DNA from: Pseudomonas sp. MWU13-2105
Lineage (GTDB): Bacteria > Pseudomonadota > Gammaproteobacteria > Pseudomonadales > Pseudomonadaceae
Direction of reading: 5' to 3'
Length of the DNA stretch: 64,000 bases
Assembly: GCF_023242315.1 (NCBI RefSeq)
Contig: NZ_JALLIY010000009.1
Span: 124,001-188,000, forward strand
Both the position numbers and the translations under genes were made by a program. The number at the start of each line of letters is the position of its first letter. Position 1 is the stretch's first letter. Below, piece by piece: positions 44,785 through 53,468 of the stretch. The notes below the pieces were generated by a model that worked only from the letters and a program-made list of their open reading frames with translations, made no database searches and had not been told where the DNA came from.

Positions 44785-46046
44785 TTGAGGCCCTCGACAT
44801 AGGCGTAATAGAGGCTGGCGGACAGCTGGCTTAACTGACTCTGTTGGCTGACGCTGCGCAGCTGCGTCTCGATCAGATCGCGACGGGCGCCGATCACTTC
44901 GTTCAATGGGCTCTTGCCGGCTTTATAGGAGGCCAACGCAAGCTCGGCGCGCCGCGCGGCCAGGGGAATCGCTGACTGCTGCGAACGTTCCAGGGCCTTC
45001 TTCAAGCGCTCGAGTTCGGCCAGGCCGCTTTCCAACTCGGCCTTGTGTTCACGCAGCATGACCTCCTGCTCAGCTTCCCGTTGCTCGACCTCATGCTGCC
45101 GCGCATTGATCCGCGGCCCCTGGCGGGACCCCGTAAACAACGGCAGGTCGAAGGTGAATTGCAGCGACGCCATATCGCCGCCGAACTGCCGGTCACGGTG
45201 ACCGTAGACCAGCTCGACGCCCCAGTCGGGCTTCTTCTGGGCGATGGCATCGGCCAGTCCGGCATTGGCTTCGCTGACCCGGGCCGTGGCGGCCTGCAGA
45301 TCCGGATGGCGTCCCAGGGAGTGCTGGGCATGTGGCAGGATCGGGCCCCAGGTCGGCGGACCGTCGGCCAGGGGTTGATCGGCATCGGCACCGATCCAGC
45401 GGCGCAACTTGGCCCGGGCCACGGCGATGTTTTGTAGCAATTCGTCGCGGCGGTCAGCCAGGGCCAGGGCCTCCTGATCGGCCTGCAGTAAATCGCCCGG
45501 CTGTGCGCTGCCAGCGGCAATACGCGCCGGTGTGGTGCTGCGCAACAGCGCGAGCTGATGATCCAGCTGATCGAAGTGTTTCACGCTGAGTTCGGCGTAA
45601 TAGACATCCAGCCAGGCCAACGCGGTTTGCCGTCTGACTTCCAGCAGCGAAGCCCGGCGCTCGGCCTCGGCAACGTCCACGCTGGCCAGTGCCAGCTGCT
45701 TGCGGGCCAGGCGCTTGTCACTGTTGGGTATCTCCTGGCGCAGGCCGATCTGGCGCTCGGTCATCGAGTCGCCGTTGAACGAATAGCGCCCGGAGCCCTG
45801 GATCGGCAGATCCTGGATCCCCAGCATCAACTTGGGATCGGGCAACGCATCGGCGGGGCCGACCGAGGATTGTGCCGATTCGACCTGGGCCAGGCGAGCG
45901 AGGTGTTCGGGGGCGGTGTTTTCAGCCAGGTGCTGGGCTCGCGCAAAACTCAGCGGTTCTGCCCTGACGGCCAGCAGCGGGCTGGCGCCCAGGACAACAG
46001 CGATCACACCGGCCAAGACGCGGTGTGAGGGAAGGAAAGCCAACAT
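44781..46046 (-). CDS. cusC: CusC-type outer-membrane channel of the metal efflux pump
   Basis: A 421-residue TolC-family protein; the signal peptide is at MLAFLPSHRVLAGVIAVVLG. Two outer-membrane-factor repeats are visible, each with a long Glu/Ala/Leu-rich helical pair. No lipobox cysteine is present. I chose ATG 46046, preceded by GGAGA, over the frame start at 46085. It is the first gene of cusCBA after a small periplasmic protein gene. Confidence 0.9.
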   Translation of the reverse strand: MLAFLPSHRVLAGVIAVVLGASPLLAVRAEPLSFARAQHLAENTAPEHLARLAQVESAQSSVGPADALPDPKLMLGIQDLPIQGSGRYSFNGDSMTERQIGLRQEIPNSDKRLARKQLALASVDVAEAERRASLLEVRRQTALAWLDVYYAELSVKHFDQLDHQLALLRSTTPARIAAGSAQPGDLLQADQEALALADRRDELLQNIAVARAKLRRWIGADADQPLADGPPTWGPILPHAQHSLGRHPDLQAATARVSEANAGLADAIAQKKPDWGVELVYGHRDRQFGGDMASLQFTFDLPLFTGSRQGPRINARQHEVEQREAEQEVMLREHKAELESGLAELERLKKALERSQQSAIPLAARRAELALASYKAGKSPLNEVIGARRDLIETQLRSVSQQSQLSQLSASLYYAYVEGLK

Positions 46047-46147
46047 GCTTTCGTCTCCAATGCAGGATCGACGCGTCCGCTGCAAATAGCGGGCGCGATG
46101 GCCCCTACGCCGTCTCTTGCAGGCGTGCGGGGGTTCGGATCAAGGCA

Positions 46148-46489
46148 TCAGACGGAGCGCGGCGGGCGCCACAGATCGGCGGGCGCGGACTGGAGCACGG
46201 CGGGCGCTTGCAGGGTGAGCGGGAGCGGCGGAGCCGGGCTGAAGGTCCTGATCGTCAGGACCTGGAGCAGCCCACCGATCTTGCACTCTTCGCCGGACTT
46301 GCAGGGCGACTTGGCGGCGGCACCCTGTTCCATATCATTGCAGCAGGGTGCACCGGTGACTTTCGACCCGCCGTGGTTCATCGTCGGCATCGGACAAGGT
46401 TCGGCAAAAGACGCGGCCGCGGCCACGCTGCCGAAGATCGGCAGCATCAGGCTGAGCACCAGGGTCAAGATCAGCTGAAACCTGAACAT
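46148..46489 (-). CDS. Small periplasmic Cys/Met/His-bearing protein upstream of cusCBA
   Basis: A 113-residue protein with a signal peptide (MFRFQLILTLVLSLMLPIFG) and a mature region carrying CPMPTMNHGG, GAPCCNDMEQ, SPCKSGEECK: clustered Cys, Met and His that could bind copper or silver. The C-terminus is Pro-rich (LWRPPRSV). I do not recognise a named family. It sits 101 bases upstream of cusC on the same strand, so it is probably co-expressed with the efflux genes. An in-frame GTG at 46504 is an alternative start. Confidence 0.6.
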   Translation of the reverse strand: MFRFQLILTLVLSLMLPIFGSVAAAASFAEPCPMPTMNHGGSKVTGAPCCNDMEQGAAAKSPCKSGEECKIGGLLQVLTIRTFSPAPPLPLTLQAPAVLQSAPADLWRPPRSV

Positions 46490-46591
46490 CGAGGACGCCA
46501 ACACGTGAAGGTTGCGGGAAAAGAGCGACTACTTGAATGGTTGCAGGTTAAGTGAGCATTAATCTTCGTTCCAGAGGCGCTTGCCTGCGCG

Positions 46592-47014
46592 TTATTCCGC
46601 GACCGCCTGCAACATCCATTCGCCTTCCTGCTCGACGATCAGGCCACACGCCAGCAGCAACGGACGCAACCGGATATGCAGTTCCGGTGTCACGAACTCA
46701 TGCACCCTGGACAAGTCCAGCACACCGGGAATCTCCAGTTCGCTCTTGAAGAACGACAACCAGGCCTTCTTCAGCACCAGAAGTACCTCGCTGGGGGTAG
46801 TCCTGGCGAACTGACGGTTGACCACCTTGCCCAGCTCGAAGGTATGCTGGAAGGCATAGCCGCTTTCAACACCCGCCGCTTCCACACAGCGAATACATTT
46901 ACACGGCCCGTCGGCAAACGCCTGGAGCAGGAAGGCATTGAAGTCCGTCACCGGCTTGAGGGAGAGTCGCTTGTCCGTCTGAAACAAATCGTCCTGCTGT
47001 GCCATTTCCGTCAT
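46592..47014 (-). CDS. Hypothetical protein with a paired-cysteine motif
   Basis: A 140-residue cytoplasmic protein of unknown family. It has a CKCIRC motif at about 40-45 (four residues with three Cys), a central helical stretch EVLLVLKKAWLSFFKSELEI and a C-terminal region LRPLLLACGLIVEQEGEW that may be a winged-helix-like half. A start at 47014 has AGGGAAGGG upstream; ATG 47032 is a weaker alternative. It lies between the cus genes and a LysR regulator on the same strand, without recognised function. Confidence 0.6.
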   Translation of the reverse strand: MTEMAQQDDLFQTDKRLSLKPVTDFNAFLLQAFADGPCKCIRCVEAAGVESGYAFQHTFELGKVVNRQFARTTPSEVLLVLKKAWLSFFKSELEIPGVLDLSRVHEFVTPELHIRLRPLLLACGLIVEQEGEWMLQAVAE

Positions 47015-47099
47015 CGTGCCCTTCCCTAACATTCAGTGCCCGCCCCCCTTTGGAGCGACGGGTAAAAAGCCGCGAAGTTAATCCCTTGACCGCTTGATG

Positions 47100-48002
47100 T
47101 CAAAGCAGCGGGCCAGCGCCTGTCCGGACCTCTTCGCGGACCACGCCCTGCTCTTCCAGCAGGCGCACGAACATGCCCAGGCTTTGTGACACCGTGCCCC
47201 GGCGCCACACCAGCCAGGTTCGCAGATAGCGCATGGACTCGGTCAACGGCCAGACACTCACGGTGCTGCAGCCCGGCATGCTTTCCAGCATGCTGCGCGG
47301 CATCAGCGCCAGGCCGGCCCCGGCACTCACACAAGCAAGCATGCCGTGATAGGACTCCATTTCATGGATCTTGCCGGGTACCGCGCCATCCATGGCAAAC
47401 CAGCTTTCGAAGTGGTGCCGGTAGGAACAGTTGGCGCGAAAGGCATAAATGCTCTCGCCGTTGACCTCTTGCGCCCGCCGGACGGGCGCATGCTGCAACG
47501 GCGCAATCAGCACCATTTCCTCCTCGAACGCCGGCACCCCTTCCAACGCCGGATGCAGCACCGGCCCATCGACAAACGCAGCCGCCAGGCGCCCGGACAG
47601 CACCCCATCGATCATGGTCCCCGACGGGCCGGTGGACAGGTCCAGGTCGACCTTGGCATAGCGTTGGTTATAGGCCGCCAGCAGTTGCGGAATACGCACC
47701 GCCGCCGTGCTCTCCAGCGAGCCCAGGGCAAAGGCGCCTTGCGGTTCCTCGCCGGCCACGGTGGCCCGCGCCTCGTCGACCAGGTCGAGGATACGCCGGG
47801 CATAGTCGAGAAAACTCCAGCCTGCCGGTGACAGTCGCAGGCGACTTTTCTCGCGGATAAACAGATCCACCCCCAGATCCTGCTCCAACTGCTTGATCCG
47901 CGTGGTCAGGTTCGACGGCACCCGATGGATATGCTGGGCGGCCGCGCTGATACTGCCATGCTCGGCAACGGCTTTGAAAATCTCCAACTGGACCAGATCC
48001 AA
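47100..48002 (-). CDS. LysR-family transcriptional regulator, TTG start
   Basis: A 300-residue regulator with the N-terminus (M)[19 protein letters not shown], the [24 protein letters not shown], and a C-terminal effector domain with [21 protein letters not shown]. It starts at TTG 48002 with GGAG six bases upstream. The TTG four codons earlier lacks a Shine-Dalgarno. A 10-codon frame lies directly upstream and ends one base before the start. Divergent from the aldehyde dehydrogenase gene, which it likely regulates. Confidence 0.9.
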   Translation of the reverse strand: MDLVQLEIFKAVAEHGSISAAAQHIHRVPSNLTTRIKQLEQDLGVDLFIREKSRLRLSPAGWSFLDYARRILDLVDEARATVAGEEPQGAFALGSLESTAAVRIPQLLAAYNQRYAKVDLDLSTGPSGTMIDGVLSGRLAAAFVDGPVLHPALEGVPAFEEEMVLIAPLQHAPVRRAQEVNGESIYAFRANCSYRHHFESWFAMDGAVPGKIHEMESYHGMLACVSAGAGLALMPRSMLESMPGCSTVSVWPLTESMRYLRTWLVWRRGTVSQSLGMFVRLLEEQGVVREEVRTGAGPLL

Positions 48003-48003
48003 G

Positions 48004-48036
48004 TCATTCTCCAATCGTGAACGATATGCTCATCAT
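48004..48036 (-). other. Ten-codon open frame ahead of the lysR start
   Basis: ATGATGAGCATATCGTTC continues to TGA, encoding [10 protein letters not shown]. Its stop is one base before the TTG start of the lysR gene. It could serve as a translational coupling leader; there is no proof that it is made. Confidence 0.3.
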
Positions 48037-48102
48037 TATTCAGTTTCCAGAAAACTAACACCACCGTAATCTGAGGCCATACTCACCCAGCAGGACGGTC
48101 AC

Positions 48103-49494
48103 ATGCCTTCGATCTCCAGCCTCACCCATGCGCTTTCGATCAACCCCGCCAACGGCGAACAGATCGGCCATTACCCTTTCGAATCCGATTCGGCCCTGGA
48201 TGCCGCCCTGTCCCGGGCCGCGGCCGGGTTCTCACTCTGGCGCCGTACCGCGCTGGAACAACGCTCACAGGCGTTGATCGCCCTGGCCCAGGCGCTGCGT
48301 GACAACGCCACGAAAATGGCCGAGATGATCACCCGCGAGATGGGCAAGCCCATCGTCCAGGCCCGCGGCGAAATTGAAAAATGTGCGCAGCTCTGCGTGT
48401 GGTACGCCGAAAACGGCCCGGCCATGCTCAGCGCCGAACCGACCCAGGTGCAAGGCGGCAAGGCCCGTATCGAATATCGCCCGCTGGGCCCGATCCTCGC
48501 CGTGATGCCGTGGAATTTTCCGATCTGGCAAGTGTTGCGCGGCGCGGTACCGACGCTGCTGGCCGGTAACACCTTCGTGCTCAAGCATGCGCCCAACGTC
48601 ATGGGCAGCGCCTACCTGCTGCTGGACGCCTTCAAGCGCGCCGGCTTTGCCGAAGGGGTCTTCGAAGTCATCAATGTCACCCCGGACGGCGTCTCCCGGG
48701 CCATTGCCGATCCGCGTATCGCCGCGGTCACCCTCACCGGTAGCGTGCGTGCCGGCATGGCCATCGGCGCACAGGCCGGCGCGGCCTTGAAGAAGAGTGT
48801 GCTGGAGCTGGGCGGTTCGGACCCGTTTATCGTGCTCAATGACGCCGACCTCGACGAAGCGGTCAAGGCCGCCGTGGTCGGTCGCTACCAGAACACCGGG
48901 CAAGTCTGCGCGGCCGCCAAGCGCCTGATTGTCGAGCAAGGTGTCGTAGAAGCCTTCACCGACAAGTTTGTCGAGGCCACCCGCCGCCTGGTCATCGGCG
49001 ACCCGCTGGCCACCGACACCTATATCGGCCCCATGGCCCGCTTCGATCTGCGTGACGAACTGGACCAACAGGTCCGGGACACCCTGGCGCAGGGCGCGAC
49101 CTTGCTGCTCGGCGGTAAAAAAACCGAAGGGCCTGGCAACTTCTACGAACCCACCGTATTGGCGAATGTCACTGACCAGATGACCTCGTTCAAACAGGAA
49201 CTGTTCGGCCCGGTTGCGTCGATCATCACCGCACGCGATGCCGCCCATGCGCTGGCACTGGCCAATGACAGCGAGTTCGGACTCACGGCAACCGTGTACA
49301 CCGCGGATCTGGAGCTGGCCGACAAGTTCGCCGACGAGCTGGAAACCGGCGGCGTGTTCATCAACGGCTATAGTGCCAGCGACCCACGGGTCAGCTTCGG
49401 CGGCGTGAAAAAAAGCGGTTTTGGTCGCGAACTGTCGCACTTCGGGATACGCGAATTCTGCAATGCGCAGACGGTGTGGCTGGATCGCCGCTAA
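48103..49494 (+). CDS. NAD(P)-dependent aldehyde dehydrogenase (succinate-semialdehyde type)
   Basis: A 463-residue enzyme that oxidises an aldehyde to its acid. Catalytic motifs are VLELGGSDPF (general base Glu) and NTGQVCAAAKR (nucleophile Cys). The NAD-binding and tetramer parts (MPWNFPIWQVLRG, TGSVRAGMAIG, SFGGVKKSGFGREL) are typical of the succinate-semialdehyde dehydrogenase Sad/YneI subfamily. Length is normal. The divergent LysR gene probably controls it. The shared terminator at 49566-49589 follows. Confidence 0.9.
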   Translation: MPSISSLTHALSINPANGEQIGHYPFESDSALDAALSRAAAGFSLWRRTALEQRSQALIALAQALRDNATKMAEMITREMGKPIVQARGEIEKCAQLCVWYAENGPAMLSAEPTQVQGGKARIEYRPLGPILAVMPWNFPIWQVLRGAVPTLLAGNTFVLKHAPNVMGSAYLLLDAFKRAGFAEGVFEVINVTPDGVSRAIADPRIAAVTLTGSVRAGMAIGAQAGAALKKSVLELGGSDPFIVLNDADLDEAVKAAVVGRYQNTGQVCAAAKRLIVEQGVVEAFTDKFVEATRRLVIGDPLATDTYIGPMARFDLRDELDQQVRDTLAQGATLLLGGKKTEGPGNFYEPTVLANVTDQMTSFKQELFGPVASIITARDAAHALALANDSEFGLTATVYTADLELADKFADELETGGVFINGYSASDPRVSFGGVKKSGFGRELSHFGIREFCNAQTVWLDRR

Positions 49495-49565
49495 GACCAG
49501 CGCGTGGACCGGGAGCCTAGTGCTCCCGGTTCCGCTGCTGGCAGCGCCGAAAAATGCGCAAAAAA

Positions 49566-49589
49566 AAAGCCTGCATCGCTGCAGGCTTT
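49566..49589. terminator. Bidirectional terminator between ALDH gene and tRNA-Asn
   Basis: AAAGCCTGCA / TGCAGGCTTT with loop TCGC (49566-49589) has an A-run before and a T-run after, so it can work for both the plus-strand ALDH gene and the minus-strand tRNA-Asn. The core CCTGCATCGCTGCAGG also appears at 58557-58586. Confidence 0.85.
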
Positions 49590-49599
49590 TTCTTCTATC

Positions 49600-49675
<76 letters not shown>

Positions 49676-49738
49676 ATGACGTGTATGTTACTGATATAAA
49701 AAGAGAAGTCAAGCAGTTGTCGAATGGTGTCGACGAAA

Positions 49739-50485
49739 TCAGTCGACGCCGACAATCATCTCGGCGGCCAGCCAACTGGCAAGCAGCGCCCCGGCCTTGG
49801 CAATACCGGCGGTTTCGCCAAGGCGTTCGACGAGCCATTCGCAGAGTCCGGCAAACCGGCCGTCTTCCCGCAGGTGCAGCAGCGCCTGGTGTTCCAGTGC
49901 ATCCACTGGTCGCAGCCGCACAATCAACTGCCGGCGCCAGACCAGCAGGCCCGCGGCCTCGGCCAAGCGCTCAGGCGCGGGTGGCGACAGCCCGTCGCTA
50001 AGGGCCGACCAGATCGGCTCGGCGTTGCTGGTCAGGACGTGGCTCCTGAGGGACGGCGTAAATCTCAGGCACGCCGTTTCCCAATCGACCTTCTCCAGCG
50101 CCGCCATGGGCAGCGGCCCGGCATCGGCGGCCACGAACGAGTCGTCGAGTGCCCACTCGATCCAGGCCAGTTCGTGCACTTCGGGGTTGTCGGGAAACAA
50201 CGTCGCCAGGGTGGCGCCGAACCCTTGCGGATAGGCGTCCAGGGTCCAGGCCCGGGGCGGATACTGATCGATATGACTGACCGCGGCGGTGAAAAAGGTC
50301 TCTTCGCCGATCCATGCGCGGACCAGGGGAAAGGCCTCTTCAAGGCATCCCAGCAACTGCTCGCGATAGTTGTTCTGGTAGACGGACAACCCGGATCTCG
50401 CCGCCGCGCCCAGATTGGTCGCGGCCTCCTGCGAGGCGTTGACCAGCCAGTCGCGCAGCTGCCGCTGCCATTGCGCCAGGTTCAT
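49739..50485 (-). CDS. bufC: DUF2063/BufC-like partner of the MNIO oxidase
   Basis: A 248-residue protein with the DUF2063 N-terminal region (QRQLRDWLVNASQEA, then SVYQNNYREQLLGCLEEAFP) and a C-terminal part with DALEHQALLHLREDGRFAGL. In methanobactin and bufferin systems a protein of this type (MbnC-like) binds the precursor leader and presents it to the iron oxidase. It overlaps the bufB gene by four bases and is the last gene of the operon. The similarity is to a family, not a proven function. Confidence 0.85.
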   Translation of the reverse strand: MNLAQWQRQLRDWLVNASQEAATNLGAAARSGLSVYQNNYREQLLGCLEEAFPLVRAWIGEETFFTAAVSHIDQYPPRAWTLDAYPQGFGATLATLFPDNPEVHELAWIEWALDDSFVAADAGPLPMAALEKVDWETACLRFTPSLRSHVLTSNAEPIWSALSDGLSPPAPERLAEAAGLLVWRRQLIVRLRPVDALEHQALLHLREDGRFAGLCEWLVERLGETAGIAKAGALLASWLAAEMIVGVD

Positions 50486-51327
50486 GCGCCACTCCGTGAG
50501 CAGGCTCGTCCATCGAGGGCGCCAAGGGTCCGGGCAATCGCCAGCTCCTTGAGCAGATCGGCCAACGGCGGGATCCGGTCGTCGCGCTCGATCATCGTCG
50601 CCAGCGGGCCGAAGCGGGCCATCGCCAAGGTGTATAACGCCCAGACCTCGGCACAGACCGGGCTGTCATGGGTATCGATCAGCAGTTCCTTGCCCTGGCT
50701 GTGGCCGGCCAGGTGGATCTGGCGCACCCGGTCAGCCGGCAGACCATCGAGAAACGCCAGGGCATCGAAGCGGTGATTGCTCGCACTGACAAAGAGGTTG
50801 TTGACGTCGAGCAGCAGCTCACAGCCGGTGCGCCTGGACATGGCCGTGATAAATTCCCACTCGCTCATCGAGGCCCCATCGAAGGCCAGGTAGCTGGAGG
50901 GATTTTCAAAGAGCATCGTGCGGCCCAGGACATCCTGGGCGCGGGAAATATTCTCACAGACCAGATCCAGTGCCTCGTCGGTGTAGGGTACGGGTAGCAG
51001 GTCATGGGAATTGAAGTGATCGATGCGCGACCAGCTCAGGTGGTCGGACACGAACAGCGGTTCGATCTCATCGACCAGTGCCTTCAAGCGCTTCAGGTAA
51101 GCGCAGTCGAGCCCGTCCGCCGAACCGATGGACATCGATACACCGTGCAAAGCGACTGGATAACGCTCGCGGATCTGGCGCAGGATATGCCGCGGCTGAC
51201 CACCGTCGACCATGAAGTTCTCCGAGATCACCTCGACGAAATCAACCGGGACCCGGGTCTCCAGGAAGTCCCGGTAGTGCTCCTTGCGCAGGCCCAGGCC
51301 GTAGCCCGAGAAGGGAGAAGTGGACAT
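50482..51327 (-). CDS. bufB: DUF692 multinuclear non-heme iron oxidase (MNIO), BufB-like
   Basis: A 281-residue TIM-barrel enzyme of the DUF692/MbnB family, which modifies cysteines of precursor peptides using two or three irons. Family features: SGYGLGLRKEHYRDFLE, VDFVEVISENFMVDGG, HGVSMSIGSADGLD, SDHLSWS, ENPSSYLAF, LLLDVNNLFVSASNH and VRQIHLAGHS; their His, Asp and Glu residues form the expected iron site. The 5' frame extends to 51567, but the canonical start MSTSPFSGYG is ATG 51327. Between it and bufA2 lies a REP pair. Confidence 0.93.
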   Translation of the reverse strand: MSTSPFSGYGLGLRKEHYRDFLETRVPVDFVEVISENFMVDGGQPRHILRQIRERYPVALHGVSMSIGSADGLDCAYLKRLKALVDEIEPLFVSDHLSWSRIDHFNSHDLLPVPYTDEALDLVCENISRAQDVLGRTMLFENPSSYLAFDGASMSEWEFITAMSRRTGCELLLDVNNLFVSASNHRFDALAFLDGLPADRVRQIHLAGHSQGKELLIDTHDSPVCAEVWALYTLAMARFGPLATMIERDDRIPPLADLLKELAIARTLGALDGRACSRSGA

Positions 51328-51433
51328 CGCATGTACTCGGTTTGAGAGAGGAATACCGTCTTGAAGACACCGTCTGAGCTGTAGAAGCCTGGCTTGCCTG
51401 CCAGTTGAGGAGATCTGAAACCGGGTGCGTCCC

Positions 51434-51566
51434 TGTGGCGAGCGGGCTTGCCCGCGCTCGGCTGCGTAGCAGTCGTGATACCTGTGACTGCGTTCTGCCT
51501 GACACAATGAAGTCGCTGATTTCAGGGCCGCTTCGCGGCCCAGCGCGGGCAAGCCCGCTCGCCACA
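51434..51566. repeat. REP pair inside the buf operon
   Basis: TGTGGCGAGCGGGCTTGCCC begins a 25-bp arm (51434-51458) that is the perfect reverse complement of 51542-51566. Between them sits a shorter hairpin GGGCCGCTTCGCGGCCC (51526-51542 region). It separates bufA2 from bufB within one transcription unit and should protect the upstream mRNA or reduce downstream expression. Confidence 0.85.
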
Positions 51567-51614
51567 AAACCGTGCCTGGCTTCAGATCTCCTTAATTACC
51601 AGCAAGCCCTGGCC

Positions 51615-51881
51615 TTACTTCGCCTCGGTCAGGGTGCCGCCGGCCTTGAGGCACTCGCTCGGGGTCTTGACGATAACGCCCTGCCCCTTGCAACTGTTCA
51701 GCCCCTTGCAGTCGCTCTTGGCAGTGGCGCAGAGGCTTTCGCCCTTGCAACTGTTGACGCCGTAGCAACGGCCCGGCTGCTCTTTCTCGGCGGCGCTGGC
51801 CGATACGGCAAAGGACGCGGACGCCAGTGCGATCAACGCGGCGGCGGTGGCGAGGCTCAAACGGGATGCGGTGGTAGCCAT
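51615..51881 (-). CDS. bufA2: BufA2-type periplasmic bufferin precursor peptide
   Basis: An 88-residue precursor with a Sec signal peptide (about 1-31) and a Lys/Cys-rich mature part: RCYGVNSCKGESLCATAKSD, then CKGLNSCKGQG. It has six cysteines, with repeated SCKG/DCKG units. Peptides of this family are copper-binding RiPPs whose cysteines are modified by MNIO enzymes. The start follows GGAG (CTGGAGAAACATC). The order bufA2-bufB-bufC is the usual one. Confidence 0.88.
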   Translation of the reverse strand: MATTASRLSLATAAALIALASASFAVSASAAEKEQPGRCYGVNSCKGESLCATAKSDCKGLNSCKGQGVIVKTPSECLKAGGTLTEAK

Positions 51882-51940
51882 GATGTTTCTCCAGGTTTCA
51901 GTCAGGGGGACAGCAGTGATGATTCAGAGGTCGGAGGGCG

Positions 51941-52705
51941 TCACTTGACGTTCAGCGCGGCCTGTTGGATGACTTTCGCCACCGCTTCGGGCTGCGAGAT
52001 GTACAGCGTGTGGCTGCCCTTGATCTCGGTGACCGCGGAACCGGCGCGCTTGTACATCCAGCGCTGCAGATCCGGGTTGAGGGCCTTGTCCTCGCTGGCG
52101 ACGATCCCGTAGCTCGGTTTCTGGTGCCAGGCGGCGGCCCAGGTCCGTGCGCCGAAGGTCGAAGTGGTCGCGGGGACTTGCGAGGCCGCGAGGAAGTCGG
52201 TGCGATTAATGGTCTGGTCGGCGGCGAAGTCTTCAGCGAACTTGGCGCGGTCGACGAACAGGTAGCCGTCACGGGTGGCGTGGATGTCGTTGCTCGGCGC
52301 CGGCATGGAGCCCAGCAACTGGGTCAGGCTCTCGCCCACCTCCGGTTGCAGCGCGGCGACATACACCAGCGCCTTGACCTTGTCGCGCTCACCGGCCATA
52401 CCGATGACCGCACCACCGGAGCTGTGGCCGACCAACACCACCGGACCGACCTGCTGGTCGAGGACCAGACGGGTGGCGGCGATATCCGCATCCATGCTGG
52501 TCGCCGGCAGGTGCACGACGGTGACCTTGTAGCCCTTGTGGATCAGGATGTCGTGAACGACCCGCCAGCCCGATCCGTCGACGAAAGAACCGTGGACAAT
52601 AACGATGTTTTTCGCCCCCGCGGGCGGCGTCGCATCGGCGGCGCCGGCCCACATCGGTGTCGCCAGGGCCAGTGCGGCCAGGGCCAGGGTTGGAAGCTTG
52701 CGCAT
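51941..52705 (-). CDS. Secreted alpha/beta hydrolase within the bufferin operon
   Basis: A 254-residue hydrolase with a signal peptide (1-22, ending at AGA-AD). The nucleophile is Ser in GHSSGGAVIG; HGSFVDGSGW forms the oxyanion region; the catalytic His is in KGSHTLYIS. It belongs to a common family of exported esterases/lipases of unknown substrate. It is 56 bases after the DoxX gene and 59 before bufA2 on the same strand. It is not a typical part of bufferin operons in my knowledge, so its role here is unclear. Confidence 0.88.
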   Translation of the reverse strand: MRKLPTLALAALALATPMWAGAADATPPAGAKNIVIVHGSFVDGSGWRVVHDILIHKGYKVTVVHLPATSMDADIAATRLVLDQQVGPVVLVGHSSGGAVIGMAGERDKVKALVYVAALQPEVGESLTQLLGSMPAPSNDIHATRDGYLFVDRAKFAEDFAADQTINRTDFLAASQVPATTSTFGARTWAAAWHQKPSYGIVASEDKALNPDLQRWMYKRAGSAVTEIKGSHTLYISQPEAVAKVIQQAALNVK

Positions 52706-52761
52706 GATGTTTCCCCACAGGCCGCCAGGGCCTGATGTGATGGTGGATGATGGGTGGTGCG

Positions 52762-53199
52762 TTACCGATATTGGCGCTGCAGCAGCGCATCGACGGACCA
52801 GCGACCGCCGCCATAAGCGATCAGCGGCAACAGCAGGCCAGCCCAGGTCAGGTGCGTCGGCCAGGCAGCGGGATAAACGAAGATCTCGATGACCAGGGTC
52901 ATCCCCAGCAGTGCGGCGGCGGCCGGTCGTGTCAGCAGGCCCAGCAGCAGCAGGATGGGCAACAGGTGTTCGGCATAGGTCGCCAGGTGCGCCGCCAGGT
53001 CGGACGGGATCAACGGCAACACGTACTCCGAACGGAACAGCACGTAAGTCGACGGCTTGATCGTCAACAGGCCTTGTACCTTGGTGCGCCCTGAAAGGAA
53101 GAACACCGAGGCGATCCCCAGGCGCGCCACCAGCAGCAACAGCGGCTCGGGCAGCACGCGTCTCAAGCCGGCGCTCGCGCTGCTGTTGCCGCCGCTCAC
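52762..53199 (-). CDS. DoxX-family membrane protein of the bufferin operon
   Basis: A 145-residue inner-membrane protein with four hydrophobic helices. DoxX motifs are visible: [40 protein letters not shown] and [12 protein letters not shown]. DoxX proteins commonly accompany DUF2282/DUF692 genes, though their role is unproven. The start overlaps the bufA1 stop by four bases. Confidence 0.9.
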   Translation of the reverse strand: MSGGNSSASAGLRRVLPEPLLLLVARLGIASVFFLSGRTKVQGLLTIKPSTYVLFRSEYVLPLIPSDLAAHLATYAEHLLPILLLLGLLTRPAAAALLGMTLVIEIFVYPAAWPTHLTWAGLLLPLIAYGGGRWSVDALLQRQYR

Positions 53200-53468
53200 G
53201 GTTGTTCCGTCAGCGAGCCGACACCCTTGGGTGTCTTGATCTGGGTGCAGGTGCCCTTGTCCACCAGGACCCAGGCATTACCTTGGTAGTCGGCCTCGGC
53301 AGTACCGGCGCAGGACGTACCTTTGCCTGCGGCACAGTCGTTCTGGCCGGCCTTGGACACGCCGTAGCATTTTTCCTTGGGGCTCTCATCGGCGGCATGG
53401 GCGCCGCTGGCGAGGACAGTCAGCGAGAATGCAAGGCTGGCGGCAAGGGCCGCGTAGGGGCGTTTCAT
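53196..53468 (-). CDS. bufA1: BufA1-type (DUF2282) periplasmic bufferin precursor peptide
   Basis: A 90-residue precursor. The signal peptide is [20 protein letters not shown] and the mature part has the DUF2282 pattern [20 protein letters not shown], then [17 protein letters not shown] and KGTC: four conserved cysteines. In characterised bufferins the central two are converted to thiooxazoles that bind copper. I set the start at ATG 53468, which has GGGAG seven bases upstream; the ATG six bases earlier is against its ribosome site. It is the first gene of the operon. Confidence 0.9.
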   Translation of the reverse strand: MKRPYAALAASLAFSLTVLASGAHAADESPKEKCYGVSKAGQNDCAAGKGTSCAGTAEADYQGNAWVLVDKGTCTQIKTPKGVGSLTEQP

